64,000 nucleotides of DNA from CALZIK01 sp945787635 (GTDB lineage Bacteria > Acidobacteriota > Thermoanaerobaculia > Multivoradales > JAHEKO01), in contig CAMYNM010000012.1 in assembly GCA_947259725.1 (NCBI GenBank), positions 34,136 to 98,135 of the forward strand, read 5' to 3'. The position numbers and the translations under genes were made by a program. The notes under the pieces are model-generated. The model was not told the DNA's origin. It was given only the letters and a program-made list of their open reading frames with translations, and did not search any database. Each line of letters opens with the position of its first letter. Positions within the stretch are counted from its first letter, which is position 1. This document shows, piece by piece, positions 8,521 through 18,121 of this stretch.

Positions 8521-9300
8521 CTAGTCGCCGGCGGATGCCAAGGCTGCTTCGATCGCGGACTTGAACGCCGGGAAAGGCTGTGCCCCGCGGATAAAGCTCA
8601 AGCCCTTCACCTTGGTCGGATCCGAGGGGTCGGTGAGTCCCAGGACGAAGCTGGGCGTGCCTCGAGCGCCGGCCTTACCGGCTTCGGCCATGTCCCGCCG
8701 AATCGCGGCGGCATGGGTACCTTCGGACATGCAGCCGTCGAACGTCGCGACGTCTAGACCGAGTGCCTCGGCGTGCGCGCTCCACGGCTCGAAAGCCTTC
8801 TGGTTCTCGAACAAACGGTCGTGCATTTCCCAGTACCGCCCCTGGTCACCGGCGCAGTGGGTGGCTTCGGCGGCCTTGAAAGCCAGCCGGTGCATTCGCT
8901 CGAGAGGCAGATCGAGCGTCACGTAGCGGATCTTGCCGGTGTCGATGTATTCTTTGGCGATCTGCGGGGCCGTCTCACGGACGTGCCGGGAGCAGTACGG
9001 TCACTGATAGTCGGTGAACTCGACGAGAGTGAGTTTCGCCGTGCTCTCGCCCTTTACCGGATTGTCGCCGAGGTCGAAGACCGTTCCTTCGACGTTGGGG
9101 CCCGAAGGCGCCGCCGCGGCTCGGGCCTGGAGAAGCTTGCGGATCTCCTGGATCTCTTTGCCGAGCTTCTCCTGACCTTTCTTGAGTTGCTCGATCTCGC
9201 TCCGCAGGTCCGCTTCCGAGTCTTGAGCGTGAACGTTTGAAAAAGGCGTCAGAACAAGCAGAGCGGCGGCAACAACGAGCGACAAATAAGGTCTTTTCAT
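8521..9300 (-). CDS. DsbA-like thiol oxidoreductase, predicted selenoprotein (UxxC)
   Basis: Read through a single in-frame UGA at 9003-9001, this is a complete 259-residue protein. Residues 1-25 are a signal peptide (LSLVVAAALLVLTPF, HAQ), 26-60 a charged coiled coil, and the rest a DsbA/thioredoxin-fold domain. The UGA is residue 100 in VEFTDYQ-U-PYC-SRH, where family members have CPYC or CPFC. The cis-Pro loop GTPSFVLG (P216) is intact, and both halves are clearly homologous to one domain in one frame. A start at ATG 9300 gives the signal peptide. The protein should act in the periplasm as a disulfide oxidase, isomerase or reductase. A TGC-to-TGA mutation or error is the alternative, but a second gene here has the same feature. 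Confidence 0.82.
8970..8989 (-). promoter_or_regulatory. Candidate bacterial SECIS in the dsbA-like mRNA
   Basis: Counting from the UGA at 9001, nucleotides 16-18 (CAC) pair with 23-25 (GUG) around a GUCC tetraloop at 19-22. Below an asymmetric internal loop, 12-14 (CCG) pair with 29-31 (CGG). The loop starts 18 nt after the UGA with G first, which fits the placement known for bacterial SECIS elements. The stem is short, so this is weaker than the one in the arsC-like gene. Confidence 0.45.
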
Positions 9301-9490
9301 GGCGCGCACGACAATAGCGGGCGTCCGAGACTTGGTCAAGGTTGCGCGATGACGCTCGCATTCGGTATGTTGCGTCAGATCACGAAAGAGAGTTTGAAGG
9401 GAAAGACGACAGAGGAAGTGTCTGCCGGGGCGAGCGAGTAGCTCGACTCGCGAGGATTTGTATCTGACGGAGCGAGAGGAGACTCGAGGT

Positions 9491-12400
9491 ATGCGGCACG
9501 AAAACATCGGCAGAATGAATCAAGTCACGGCGCGGTTGCTGCTTGTCGGTCTGGTCATCGCGAGTCAGGCGGGCGCGGTCGTGGCCCCGGGCCCCTCCAG
9601 CCTGCGCGACAAAGAGTTCCGGCTCGAGGAATTCGATATCGAGACTGCGTACCTGTCTCCGGTCGAGCTGCCGACCGCATCGCTCGTCCAGGCCGGGGCC
9701 GAGCTCGCGGCGCTTCAGGCGCCGCTCGACGGCGGCCGTCTGGATCTGCGCAGCGGTCGTTGGGTCTCGATCACTCCGGTCGCTCCCTTGATTCCCGGCT
9801 CCGGCGCAGGAAACCTGCTGAGCTGGGAAACCGCCGGACTGCAAGCTCCCACGAGCAAGGCGTCCCTGCGCGCCGCGATCGACTCCGCTTTTCGCGGCTA
9901 CCTGGTGCGCAATGCCGAGCTACTGCGGGTGGATCTCGCCGAAGCTCCCGGGCCGGGACGCATCAGCCTGCACCAAGGCGGCAGGATCGCTCAGATCTTC
10001 CAGCAGCGAGTCGTTGGCGGTGTTCCCGTGCGCGGCAGCTATCTGACCGCGGTTGTCAACAGCGGCAACCTGGTTCTCATCGGTACCGAGAAGTGGGGGG
10101 ACATCGACGTGGCGACGCGGCCCTCGGTTTCGGGCGAGGTCGCTTGGAAAGCGGTCCGGTCGTACGTTCAGCCCCATGCACCGAGCGGGCCTGCGACCAA
10201 GAGCGAGCTCGTCCTCGTGCCGCTGGCGAAGAGCGGCAAGGTCGAGCGCGGTAAAGGCTACAGCTACCGACTCGCCCATGTCATCCGGCCGTCTTTCGAT
10301 GGCGACCTGGGGAGCTGGGAGGCGCTGGTGGATGCTCATTCGGGAGAGCTGATCTCGTTTCAAGACACCAACCGATACGCCGAGGTCAAGGGCGGCGTTT
10401 TACCGGTCACCAACGACGGCATCGTTCCCGATGGCGTCGAGCAACCGGGATGGCCGATGCCGTTTGCCAGTATTTCGACCACCAGCGGAACACAGACCAC
10501 CAGCACGGGCGGCAATCTCGCGGCCACCGGGAGCATGACCTCCGATCTTTCCGGTCCTTTCATCCGCATGAACGACAATTGCGGGTCGATTTCGCTGACT
10601 CAGAACGATGGCCTCGACTTCGGAGCGTCAGCCGGTACCGACTGCGCGACTCCGGGATTCGGCGGCGCAGGCAACACCCACGCCTCGCGTACCGGTTTCT
10701 ACGAGCTCAACAAGATCGTCGAGATGGCGCAGTCTCATCTGCCCTCCAACGTCTGGCTGCAGCAGCAGCTGACGTCGAACATGAATATCAACCAGACCTG
10801 CAATGCGTTCTGGGGTGGCGGCACGGTCAACTTCTACCGCTCCGGCGGCGGCTGCTTCAACACCGGCGAGATCGCGGGTGTGTTCGATCACGAGTGGGGC
10901 CACGGCATGGACGACAACGACGCCAACCCGTCGATCGCCAGCCCCTCCGGCGAGGGCATTGCCGACATCTATGCCGCCCTTCGGCTCAACACGTCCTGCA
11001 TCGGGCGGAATTTCCGCTCGACGGTGTGCACCGGCTTCGGGGATCCGTGCCTGACCTGCACCGGCGTGCGCGACATCGACTACCTCAAGCGCCAGTCCGG
11101 GCAACCTCACACCTACACCTGGTCGAACGCCAACTGCGGCGGCAGTGTGCATTGCGTCGGAAGCGTCTACTCCGAGGCGGTGTGGTCGCTGTGGAAGCGC
11201 AAGCTCCAATCGGCGCCCTACAACATGGACAACAATACCGCCCACGAGCTGGTCAACCGGTTGACCTTTATCGGCGCCGGCAACGTCGGCACCTGGTTTT
11301 CGGGCGGACCGCCCTTCGGCGGTTGCGGATCGTCGGGCGGCTACCTCAATTACTTGGCGGCCGACGACGACAACGGTAACCTGAACGACGGCACGCCGCA
11401 CATGGCCGCGATCTTCAGCGCTTTCAATGACCAGGAGATCGCCTGCTCGACTCCCACGGTTCAGGACTCGGGCTGCGTCAATACTCCGACGGTAGCTCCT
11501 GCGGTGTCCGCCAGCAGCGGCAACCAGCTGGTCGGTCTGAACTGGAGTGCGGTGCCGGCTGCCGCCAAGTACCAGGTGTTTCGCACCGAGGGAGTTTTTG
11601 CCTGCGATTTCGGCAAGGTCAAGCTCGGGGAGACGACCGGCACTTCTTTCAATGACAGCGGTCTTCAGAACGGGCGCGACTACTCGTACGTTGTGGTCCC
11701 GATCGGGGCCGGTGACAGCTGCATGGGCCCGGCCTCGGCGTGCGCCACGGCGCAGCCGGTCGGCCAGCCCGATTTCGCGATCACCTGCAGTCCTTCGAGC
11801 TTCGCGATCGCGCAAGGTGACAACGACACCTCGACCTGCGACGTGATCTCGAGCTTTGGCTACACCGGCAGCGTCGGCCTGTCCTGCACCGGGAACCCGG
11901 CAGGAGTTTCGTGCACCTTCGCGCCGTCTTCGGTGTCGCCGCCTGCCGACGGCAGCGCTGCGAGCACGCTGACGGTGACCGTCGACCCGCTGCAGGCCAC
12001 CGGGACCTTCGCCTTCGACGTCGTTGGCAATGACGGCGCGATCTCTCGTGTGTCTGGGGTGAGCGTCCAGGTCATCCCGGCGGGCTCGAACGGTCCACAG
12101 ACCGCGGTCTACGACTCGGGCCTGGGCGCGCCCAAGTGCTCGGTCGCGGGCAGCTCCTGCGACTCGACGACTCTGCTCGACAGCCGCGACAACCTCAGCC
12201 CGGCCGAGCCCAACCAACCGAACACTTTGGACGTCTGTAGCGACGGGACCTCCGGCAGCTATCACAACGATGAGTCGAATGACCGGATCGTGGTCTCGAC
12301 GCTCGACGGCGGCAACTTCACCGAGGGCGACACGGTGGAGATCGCTGCGACGGTCTACGCATGGTCCACGGGATCGTCGGACCACCTCGATCTCTACTAC

Positions 12401-14563
12401 GCGGCCGATGCCAATAACCCGGTGTGGACATTGATCACCACGATCAACAATCCGGGTAGCGGTGTGCAGACGCTGACCGCGCAGTACGTTCTGCCCGCGG
12501 GTGGAATGCAGGCTGTACGAGCCAACTTCCGCTACAACGGCAGTGCGAGCCCCTGCAGCCCCGGTACCTACGATGATCACGACGACCTTGTCTTCACGGT
12601 CGAAGCCCCGGGCGGCGGTTGCACGATAAACGCCGAGTGCGACGACGGTCTGTTCTGCAACGGCGCCGAGACCTGCGACGTCGGAAGCGGTACCTGTCAG
12701 TCCGGAGCGCCTCCCGCGTGCGACAACGGTCTCTTCTGCGACGGCGTGGAAAGCTGCAACGAGGCGACCGACAGCTGCGATGCCGGGACGCCCCCGACTT
12801 GCGACGACGGTCTGTTTTGCAACGGCGCCGAGAGCTGCAACGAAACGACCGATAGTTGCGACGCCGGGACACCTCCGGCTTGCGACGACGGCGAGTTCTG
12901 CAACGGCGCCGAGACCTGTAACGAAGGCACCGATGCTTGCGACCCCGGAGCCGCGCCCTGCGACCCGGGTACCGAGACCTGCAACGAAGGCACCGATGTC
13001 TGTGAGCCAATCGGTTGCACGGTGGACGCGGATTGCGACGACGGTCTGTTCTGCAACGGCGTGGAGACCTGTGACGTCGGAAGCGGCACCTGCAATGCGG
13101 GCACGGCGCCGACGTGCGACAACGGTCTCTTCTGCGACGGCGTGGAAAGCTGCAACGAAGGCACCGACAGCTGCGACCCCGGCACGCCACCGGCGTGTGA
13201 CGACGGCCTGTTCTGCAATGGAGAAGAGACCTGCAACGAAGGCACCGACAGTTGCGACGCCGGAACCGCGCCGAGTTGCGACAACGGCCAGTTCTGCGAC
13301 GGTGTGGAGACCTGCAACGAGGGCACCGACAGCTGCGATGCCGGTACGCCGCCTGCATGCGACAACGGTCAGTTTTGCGACGGTGTGGAGACTTGCAACG
13401 AAGGCACCGACAGCTGCGATGCCGGTACGCCGCCGTCGGCCGACGACGGCGTGAGCTGCACCGACGACAGCTGCGACGAGGTCAGCGACGTGATCGTCAA
13501 CACGGTCAACAACGCCAACTGCGACAATGGTCAATTCTGCGATGGCGCGGAGGTCTGCGACGCGGCACTCGATTGCCAGGCGGGCACGCCCCCGGTGGTC
13601 GATGACGGCGTGGGTTGCACCGACGACAGTTGCGACGAAGTCAACGATGTAGTCGTCAACGCGACCAACAACGCCAACTGCGACAACGGCTTGTTCTGCG
13701 ACGGCGCGGAGACCTGCGACGCGGCACTCGATTGCCAGGCAGGCACCGCCCCGTGCGGCGCCGGACAGTCGTGCAACGAGACCGCCGATATATGCGAAGG
13801 TGGTGCACCTGCCGCGTTGTGGATGTCATTTCGAAGCACGACCTCCGTGCCGGGGGTCGGCAACGTCCGCGACGAGGACGTCGTTTCCTACAACGAAATC
13901 ACAGGTTGGGCGCTCGAGTTCGACGGTTCGGACGTCGGACTGGGTTCCTACGAGATCGACGGCTTGGCGATACTACCGGGAGGCGACCTGCTCCTGAGTC
14001 TGACCGTTGCCGGAAGCGTCGGCGGCGTCTCGTTCGATGACTCCGATGTCCTGCGTTTCGCGCCGACCTCGCTCGGATCGTCCACCAGCGGTACCTTCAG
14101 CCTCTACTTCGACGGCAGCGACGTGGGCTTGACCTCCAGCCGTGAGGACGTCGACGGGTTGACCTTGGCCTCCGACGGCTCGCTGATCGTGTCCACGCAG
14201 GGCGGATTCAGCGGCAACGGCGCCTCCGGCGCGGACGAAGATCTCTTCCTCTTCACCGCGACGTCGCTGGGCACCACGACCTCGGGCAGCTTCGAGCTCT
14301 TCTTCGACGGCTCGGACGTCGGCCTCTCGAGCTCCGGCAGCGAAGACGTGGACGCGGCGGACCTCACTTCGACCGACACGCTTCTGTTCTCGACGGTGGG
14401 CTCGTTCTCCGTGAGCGGGCTCGGCGGGAATGACGAGGACGTCGCCGAGTTCGCCGGCAGCTTCGGGAATTCGACCTCGGGCTCGTTCTCCATGCGGCTC
14501 GATCTGAGCACGCTGGGAATCAGTACCAGCGAGGACGTGGGGTCGGTTCACAGCGTCGACTAG
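9491..14563 (+). CDS. Giant secreted zinc metallopeptidase with Cys-rich repeats
   Basis: This 1690-residue secreted protein has a signal peptide (LLLVGLVIASQAGA), a fungalysin/thermolysin-type propeptide region to about 300, and a gluzincin catalytic domain with HEWGH at 467-471 and the third ligand E488 in GEGIADIYAAL. A fibronectin-III-like stretch, an Ig-like segment and a beta-rich domain follow. About 12 tandem Cys-rich modules of about 27 residues come next. A C-terminal repeat region with four FDGSDVGL motifs ends the protein. ATG 9491 was chosen because GAGAGGAG precedes it and the signal peptide starts there. It probably degrades external protein. A terminator hairpin follows the stop. 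Confidence 0.88.
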   Translation: MRHENIGRMNQVTARLLLVGLVIASQAGAVVAPGPSSLRDKEFRLEEFDIETAYLSPVELPTASLVQAGAELAALQAPLDGGRLDLRSGRWVSITPVAPLIPGSGAGNLLSWETAGLQAPTSKASLRAAIDSAFRGYLVRNAELLRVDLAEAPGPGRISLHQGGRIAQIFQQRVVGGVPVRGSYLTAVVNSGNLVLIGTEKWGDIDVATRPSVSGEVAWKAVRSYVQPHAPSGPATKSELVLVPLAKSGKVERGKGYSYRLAHVIRPSFDGDLGSWEALVDAHSGELISFQDTNRYAEVKGGVLPVTNDGIVPDGVEQPGWPMPFASISTTSGTQTTSTGGNLAATGSMTSDLSGPFIRMNDNCGSISLTQNDGLDFGASAGTDCATPGFGGAGNTHASRTGFYELNKIVEMAQSHLPSNVWLQQQLTSNMNINQTCNAFWGGGTVNFYRSGGGCFNTGEIAGVFDHEWGHGMDDNDANPSIASPSGEGIADIYAALRLNTSCIGRNFRSTVCTGFGDPCLTCTGVRDIDYLKRQSGQPHTYTWSNANCGGSVHCVGSVYSEAVWSLWKRKLQSAPYNMDNNTAHELVNRLTFIGAGNVGTWFSGGPPFGGCGSSGGYLNYLAADDDNGNLNDGTPHMAAIFSAFNDQEIACSTPTVQDSGCVNTPTVAPAVSASSGNQLVGLNWSAVPAAAKYQVFRTEGVFACDFGKVKLGETTGTSFNDSGLQNGRDYSYVVVPIGAGDSCMGPASACATAQPVGQPDFAITCSPSSFAIAQGDNDTSTCDVISSFGYTGSVGLSCTGNPAGVSCTFAPSSVSPPADGSAASTLTVTVDPLQATGTFAFDVVGNDGAISRVSGVSVQVIPAGSNGPQTAVYDSGLGAPKCSVAGSSCDSTTLLDSRDNLSPAEPNQPNTLDVCSDGTSGSYHNDESNDRIVVSTLDGGNFTEGDTVEIAATVYAWSTGSSDHLDLYYAADANNPVWTLITTINNPGSGVQTLTAQYVLPAGGMQAVRANFRYNGSASPCSPGTYDDHDDLVFTVEAPGGGCTINAECDDGLFCNGAETCDVGSGTCQSGAPPACDNGLFCDGVESCNEATDSCDAGTPPTCDDGLFCNGAESCNETTDSCDAGTPPACDDGEFCNGAETCNEGTDACDPGAAPCDPGTETCNEGTDVCEPIGCTVDADCDDGLFCNGVETCDVGSGTCNAGTAPTCDNGLFCDGVESCNEGTDSCDPGTPPACDDGLFCNGEETCNEGTDSCDAGTAPSCDNGQFCDGVETCNEGTDSCDAGTPPACDNGQFCDGVETCNEGTDSCDAGTPPSADDGVSCTDDSCDEVSDVIVNTVNNANCDNGQFCDGAEVCDAALDCQAGTPPVVDDGVGCTDDSCDEVNDVVVNATNNANCDNGLFCDGAETCDAALDCQAGTAPCGAGQSCNETADICEGGAPAALWMSFRSTTSVPGVGNVRDEDVVSYNEITGWALEFDGSDVGLGSYEIDGLAILPGGDLLLSLTVAGSVGGVSFDDSDVLRFAPTSLGSSTSGTFSLYFDGSDVGLTSSREDVDGLTLASDGSLIVSTQGGFSGNGASGADEDLFLFTATSLGTTTSGSFELFFDGSDVGLSSSGSEDVDAADLTSTDTLLFSTVGSFSVSGLGGNDEDVAEFAGSFGNSTSGSFSMRLDLSTLGISTSEDVGSVHSVD
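12637..13797 (+). repeat. Tandem Cys-rich module repeat within the metallopeptidase gene
   Basis: About 12 units of roughly 81 bp encode modules of the pattern C(D)(D/N)GLFCNGxETC(N/D)xxxxxC(D/Q)xGxxP with six Cys each. Two units near the end carry an insertion with DDGVxCTDDSCDEV. The high DNA similarity between units (repeated gacaacggt, ttctgc, gaaggcaccgacagctgcga) suggests recent expansion. The same DNA gives long open frames on the other strand. Confidence 0.85.
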
Positions 14564-14583
14564 CGCTCGGGTTCAGCGATTCA

Positions 14584-14621
14584 AAGCGAGCAGGGGCCCG
14601 GAGACGGGCCCCTGCTCGCTT
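14584..14621 (+). terminator. Strong terminator hairpin after the metallopeptidase
   Basis: Two perfect 16-nt arms (AAGCGAGCAGGGGCCC and its complement) enclose a GGAGAC loop, starting 20 bp after the metallopeptidase stop. The stem is very GC-rich but no clear U-run follows, so it may work as a transcript end stabiliser or with Rho. Confidence 0.8.
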
Positions 14622-14682
14622 CGCCTACCAGAGCGGTCCCCCGCGCCATGCAGTCGGATCGTTTCGGATAGGGTTGGGCGCC

Positions 14683-16839
14683 ATGATCCGGGCCGAGACA
14701 TCGACGCGCCTTCTGGGAGTCGTTTTGTTGGCGCTCATGGCAGCGATATCGAATCCAGCCGTCGGCCGGGCGGCGCGGGTCACCGGGCGAGTGACCGATG
14801 CTGGGAATCGACCCGTGGAGGGAGCGCTGGTTCGCTACCAATCAGACGGTGGCCCCGTGGGGATCACGCGGACCGACCAGCGTGGGGATTTCGAGATCGA
14901 TGGCGAACGCACGATGGTTCTCGAGTTCGAACATTCCGGCTTCGAGACTCGTCGGCTAGAGCTCGGCTCGGTGCCGGAGCGGCAAATAGTCGTCGTTCTT
15001 ACCCGGCGCAGCGACGTCGTGCGTGATGAGATCGCCGTTTCCGCCAGCCGCAGCCAGGGTAGCCTCTCGGCCCAGAGCATCGCCGCGTCCGTGGTCAACC
15101 CTCGCGATTCGATCGGGGCGCCCAACGCGATCGGCGACATGGTCGCGGAGGTGCCCGGAGTGTCGCAAAATGGGCAGGGCGGACTGTTTCAGACCTATTC
15201 TGTTCGCGGCGTTTCGCGCCAGCGCGTGCTCACCCTGGTCGAAGGCATGCGCGTCGTCAGCGAGCGCCGTGCCGGGGTCTCGGCGTCGTTCCTGGATCCG
15301 CTGCTGGTGGGATCGGTCGAGGTGGTGCGCGGGCCGTCCTCGACATACTGGGGCTCGGGAGCTCTGGGCGGGGTGATTCAGCTCTTTCCGAGACGGTTTG
15401 GTGCGCCGACGGTGACCGCCGGGTACTCGACCGACGGCGACGAGCGCTTGGTCAGCGTGGGCAGCGGCCGCGACGCGGATCGAAGCGCGTGGAGCTGGGG
15501 CCTTGCGGCTCGGCAGGCGCTCGATTCCGAGACCCCGTCGGGCGACAAACTGTTTTCGGGCTTTGAGCAGGTTTCGGCGACCTACAACCGGCGGTGGACT
15601 CGGGATCGAATGACCTATAACGCTTTGATCGTCGCGTCCCGGGGAACCGACATCGGCAAAGCCAACACCGATTTTCCCGAGCGGGCCACGACCTATCCGG
15701 TCGAGAGTCACCTCATGGCTCACCTGGCCGCGAGTCACGACAGCGGCTGGCGGTTCGAGGCTTGGGTCCATCCGAACGAGCTCGAGACCCGAGTCGAGGA
15801 GCTCGGCGAGAGTCTCAACCTCGTCGACAACCGCGCGTTCGATTGGGGTCTGGACGCGCAACGCGAGGTCCGGCTGACACCGACCCGGACCCTGCGGTGG
15901 GGAGTGGATCTCTTGGCTCGCCGAAGCGTGACCGCGCGGGAGGAAGCCCGAAGTGTCACCGGAGAGCTTCTGAAGCTGCAGGAGACCCTGTCCGATGCAT
16001 CGGAGGAAGAGCTGGGCATCTATGGGGCCGTCGAAACGAAACTCGGGCATGAGGCCACGCTTCTGGCCGGTGGACGGCTGGCCGTCCAGCGGCAGGGCAA
16101 CTCGGGCTTCGAGAGCACCGACGACACGGCGGCGACCGCCTTTCTCGGTGCCGTGGTTCCACTGGCGGGCGGGCTCGAGCTCACCGCCAACCTCGGCACC
16201 GGGTTGCGCTTTCCTTCGATCTCGGAGCGGTTCTTCTCCGGCACCACTGGTCGCGGCGAGGTCACGGGAAACGCCGAGCTCGAGCCCGAGGGCTCACTTT
16301 CCGCGGACCTGGGACTGCGCTGGGCCGCAGATAGCCTGTTCGTCTCGGGCTGCTTGTTTCGCAGCGAGATCGACGACTACATCGAGCGTGTCGAGACAGC
16401 TCCGGATCAGCTGACCTTTGTCAACCTGTCGTCGGGGCGCATCCGGGGAGTGGAGATGGACGGGGCATGGCGGGCGACCTCCGACTGGACCCTGTCCTTC
16501 GGAGGTCACGCGGTAGAGGGGGAGGACGCCTCGGGGGAGCCACTGGCCGACATTCCTCCCGAGAGCCTCTTCGCAGGCTGGAGGCTCGAGCGCGATCGCT
16601 GGCGCTGGCGCGGCCGCTGGGAGCGACGCTTCGAGAAGAATGACCCCGGTAGCGGCGAGAAGGCGATTCCCGAAGCCGATCTGGTTTCGACATCGGTCAG
16701 CTGGCAGTGGCGGCCCGGGCTAGGCCTGCGCCTTTCGGCGCGCAACCTTCTCGACGAGGAGTATTTCAGCTCCGCCGATCGGAGAGTTTCGCTCGCCTCC
16801 GGCCGCGCGGTGTCTCTTGCAGTCGAGTGGCAACGATAG
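14683..16839 (+). CDS. TonB-dependent outer-membrane receptor
   Basis: This 718-residue protein has a signal peptide (LLGVVLLALMAAIS), then a carboxypeptidase-regulatory-like beta domain at about 30-105 (ARVTGRVTDAGNRPVEGALV). A plug domain follows, with the typical FQTYSVRGVSRQRVLTLVEG and VEVVRGPSSTYWGSGALGG, and then a 22-strand-type barrel. The C-terminus ends in an aromatic or hydrophobic strand (AVSLAVEWQR), as expected for BamA-dependent insertion. It likely takes up an iron chelate, haem or similar ligand across the outer membrane using TonB energy; the ligand is not readable. ATG 14683 is preferred over an in-frame TTG 9 bp upstream. No ExbB/D genes are nearby. Confidence 0.92.
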   Translation: MIRAETSTRLLGVVLLALMAAISNPAVGRAARVTGRVTDAGNRPVEGALVRYQSDGGPVGITRTDQRGDFEIDGERTMVLEFEHSGFETRRLELGSVPERQIVVVLTRRSDVVRDEIAVSASRSQGSLSAQSIAASVVNPRDSIGAPNAIGDMVAEVPGVSQNGQGGLFQTYSVRGVSRQRVLTLVEGMRVVSERRAGVSASFLDPLLVGSVEVVRGPSSTYWGSGALGGVIQLFPRRFGAPTVTAGYSTDGDERLVSVGSGRDADRSAWSWGLAARQALDSETPSGDKLFSGFEQVSATYNRRWTRDRMTYNALIVASRGTDIGKANTDFPERATTYPVESHLMAHLAASHDSGWRFEAWVHPNELETRVEELGESLNLVDNRAFDWGLDAQREVRLTPTRTLRWGVDLLARRSVTAREEARSVTGELLKLQETLSDASEEELGIYGAVETKLGHEATLLAGGRLAVQRQGNSGFESTDDTAATAFLGAVVPLAGGLELTANLGTGLRFPSISERFFSGTTGRGEVTGNAELEPEGSLSADLGLRWAADSLFVSGCLFRSEIDDYIERVETAPDQLTFVNLSSGRIRGVEMDGAWRATSDWTLSFGGHAVEGEDASGEPLADIPPESLFAGWRLERDRWRWRGRWERRFEKNDPGSGEKAIPEADLVSTSVSWQWRPGLGLRLSARNLLDEEYFSSADRRVSLASGRAVSLAVEWQR

Positions 16840-16869
16840 GCTCTCATTTGAATGGCAACGGAGATAGCT

Positions 16870-18105
16870 ATGATCACTCTAGAACCTGTCCGCCGAGGCC
16901 TTGTACCGGTCGATTCGGGAGCCGCGGCTCGCATCACCGGCCCCAACTACGACGAGTTTCAGGGCGATCGGGAGATCTGGGACCTGTTGCAGGAGAAGCC
17001 CTCGAGCATCCTGCGTGTGACGATGGCCCACTGCGACGTGCCGTCCGCCGGCGCCTGGCTCAAAGAGGGGTCGGCGGAGGCCCTGGAGCGGGCACGCGGC
17101 AACATGGTCGCGCTGGTCGAGAGCGGTGATACCCGGGAAGTGGCGAACATGCTCTGGGTGTACGAGATCGCTTGCGCGGACCCCGGTACCCGCCAGATCG
17201 GGATCGGCGGCATGGCGAGAATCGGGGAGATCCGGACCAAAGAGACGCCCAATGGCGTCATCGTTCGCAACGAAGGCGTGCGCGAGCCGAAGGCCCGGGG
17301 CCGCGCCGATCTCATCGAGCACACCAATGCCTATGTCGGGGTCGTCAACAACGCCATCGAGGACCGGAACGACGTCCTTCTCGGCGCCCTCGACGACTAC
17401 GCCCAGGGTCGGAATCCCGATCTCACGGTCGACGACGAGAACGGGTACCGGCACAGCACCTGGCTAGTGACCAGCCAGGGAGACATCGACAGATTCTGCG
17501 GCGTACTCGCCGACGAGCCGCTGGCGTTCGTCGCCGATGGCAATCACCGCAGCGCGGCCGCGGCGATGCTGGGTAGAAAGCAGTTTTTGAGTGTCTTTTT
17601 CCCGGCGCGCACGATGGGAATTGCGCCCTACAATCGGTTGGTCATGATCGAGAGGCCGTTTGCGGACTTTCGGGAGAGTCTGGCATCGTCGTTTGCGGTG
17701 GAGGAGCTCGGCGACATTACCGGCCACGAGCCGACGGAGACTCACGATATCGGCTTCTATGCCGGCGATTCGTGGCTGCGGCTGGTTCCACGTCCTGCGA
17801 CCTACGATCCCGACAACGCGGTCGAGGTGATCGATGCGGATATCGTGCAGCGCAAGCTCTTCGGCGAGATCCTCGGCATCACGGACCCTGCCGACGAGCG
17901 GCTTCGCTACGTGGGTGCGAACAAGAGCGCGGAGTACCTGCGTCGCGAGGTTGACGGTGGCCGCGCCGCGTTCGCGGTGACTCTGCCGGCGGTCACCATG
18001 GAGCAGTTCATGGAGGTCTGCCGGCAGAATCGGTTCATGCCGCCGAAGTCGACCTGGTTCGTGCCCAAGGTGCGTAGCGGCCTGGTGATCGCGCTCCTCG
18101 ATTGA
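16870..18105 (+). CDS. DUF1015 family protein
   Basis: This 411-residue protein matches the DUF1015 family. Diagnostic points are PNYDEF near the N-terminus, the central FVADGNHRSAAAAML (equivalent to the ADGHHR motif) and the C-terminal MPPKSTWFVPKVRSGLV. Archaeal relatives include a serine kinase (SerK) that uses ADP to make O-phosphoserine, and bacterial roles are mostly untested; a free-serine kinase activity is therefore only a possibility. I chose ATG 16870 because GGAG sits 7 nt before it and the MITLEP-type start fits the family. An in-frame ATG lies at 16852. It converges on the sulfotransferase gene. Confidence 0.85.
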   Translation: MITLEPVRRGLVPVDSGAAARITGPNYDEFQGDREIWDLLQEKPSSILRVTMAHCDVPSAGAWLKEGSAEALERARGNMVALVESGDTREVANMLWVYEIACADPGTRQIGIGGMARIGEIRTKETPNGVIVRNEGVREPKARGRADLIEHTNAYVGVVNNAIEDRNDVLLGALDDYAQGRNPDLTVDDENGYRHSTWLVTSQGDIDRFCGVLADEPLAFVADGNHRSAAAAMLGRKQFLSVFFPARTMGIAPYNRLVMIERPFADFRESLASSFAVEELGDITGHEPTETHDIGFYAGDSWLRLVPRPATYDPDNAVEVIDADIVQRKLFGEILGITDPADERLRYVGANKSAEYLRREVDGGRAAFAVTLPAVTMEQFMEVCRQNRFMPPKSTWFVPKVRSGLVIALLD

Positions 18106-18121
18106 GGAGTTGCGGCACCGG

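Noticed and set aside
9001..9003. Reading the DsbA-like UGA as an ordinary nonsense mutation
   Set aside because: Considered, but its exact position at the catalytic Cys, intact sequence on both sides and a second case in the window make Sec more likely. It remains the main alternative.
10628..13534. 968-residue open frame antisense to the metallopeptidase
   Set aside because: It lies opposite the Cys-rich repeats, whose codon pattern keeps the reverse strand free of stops. Its protein is low-complexity Val/Ala/Arg without recognisable domains.
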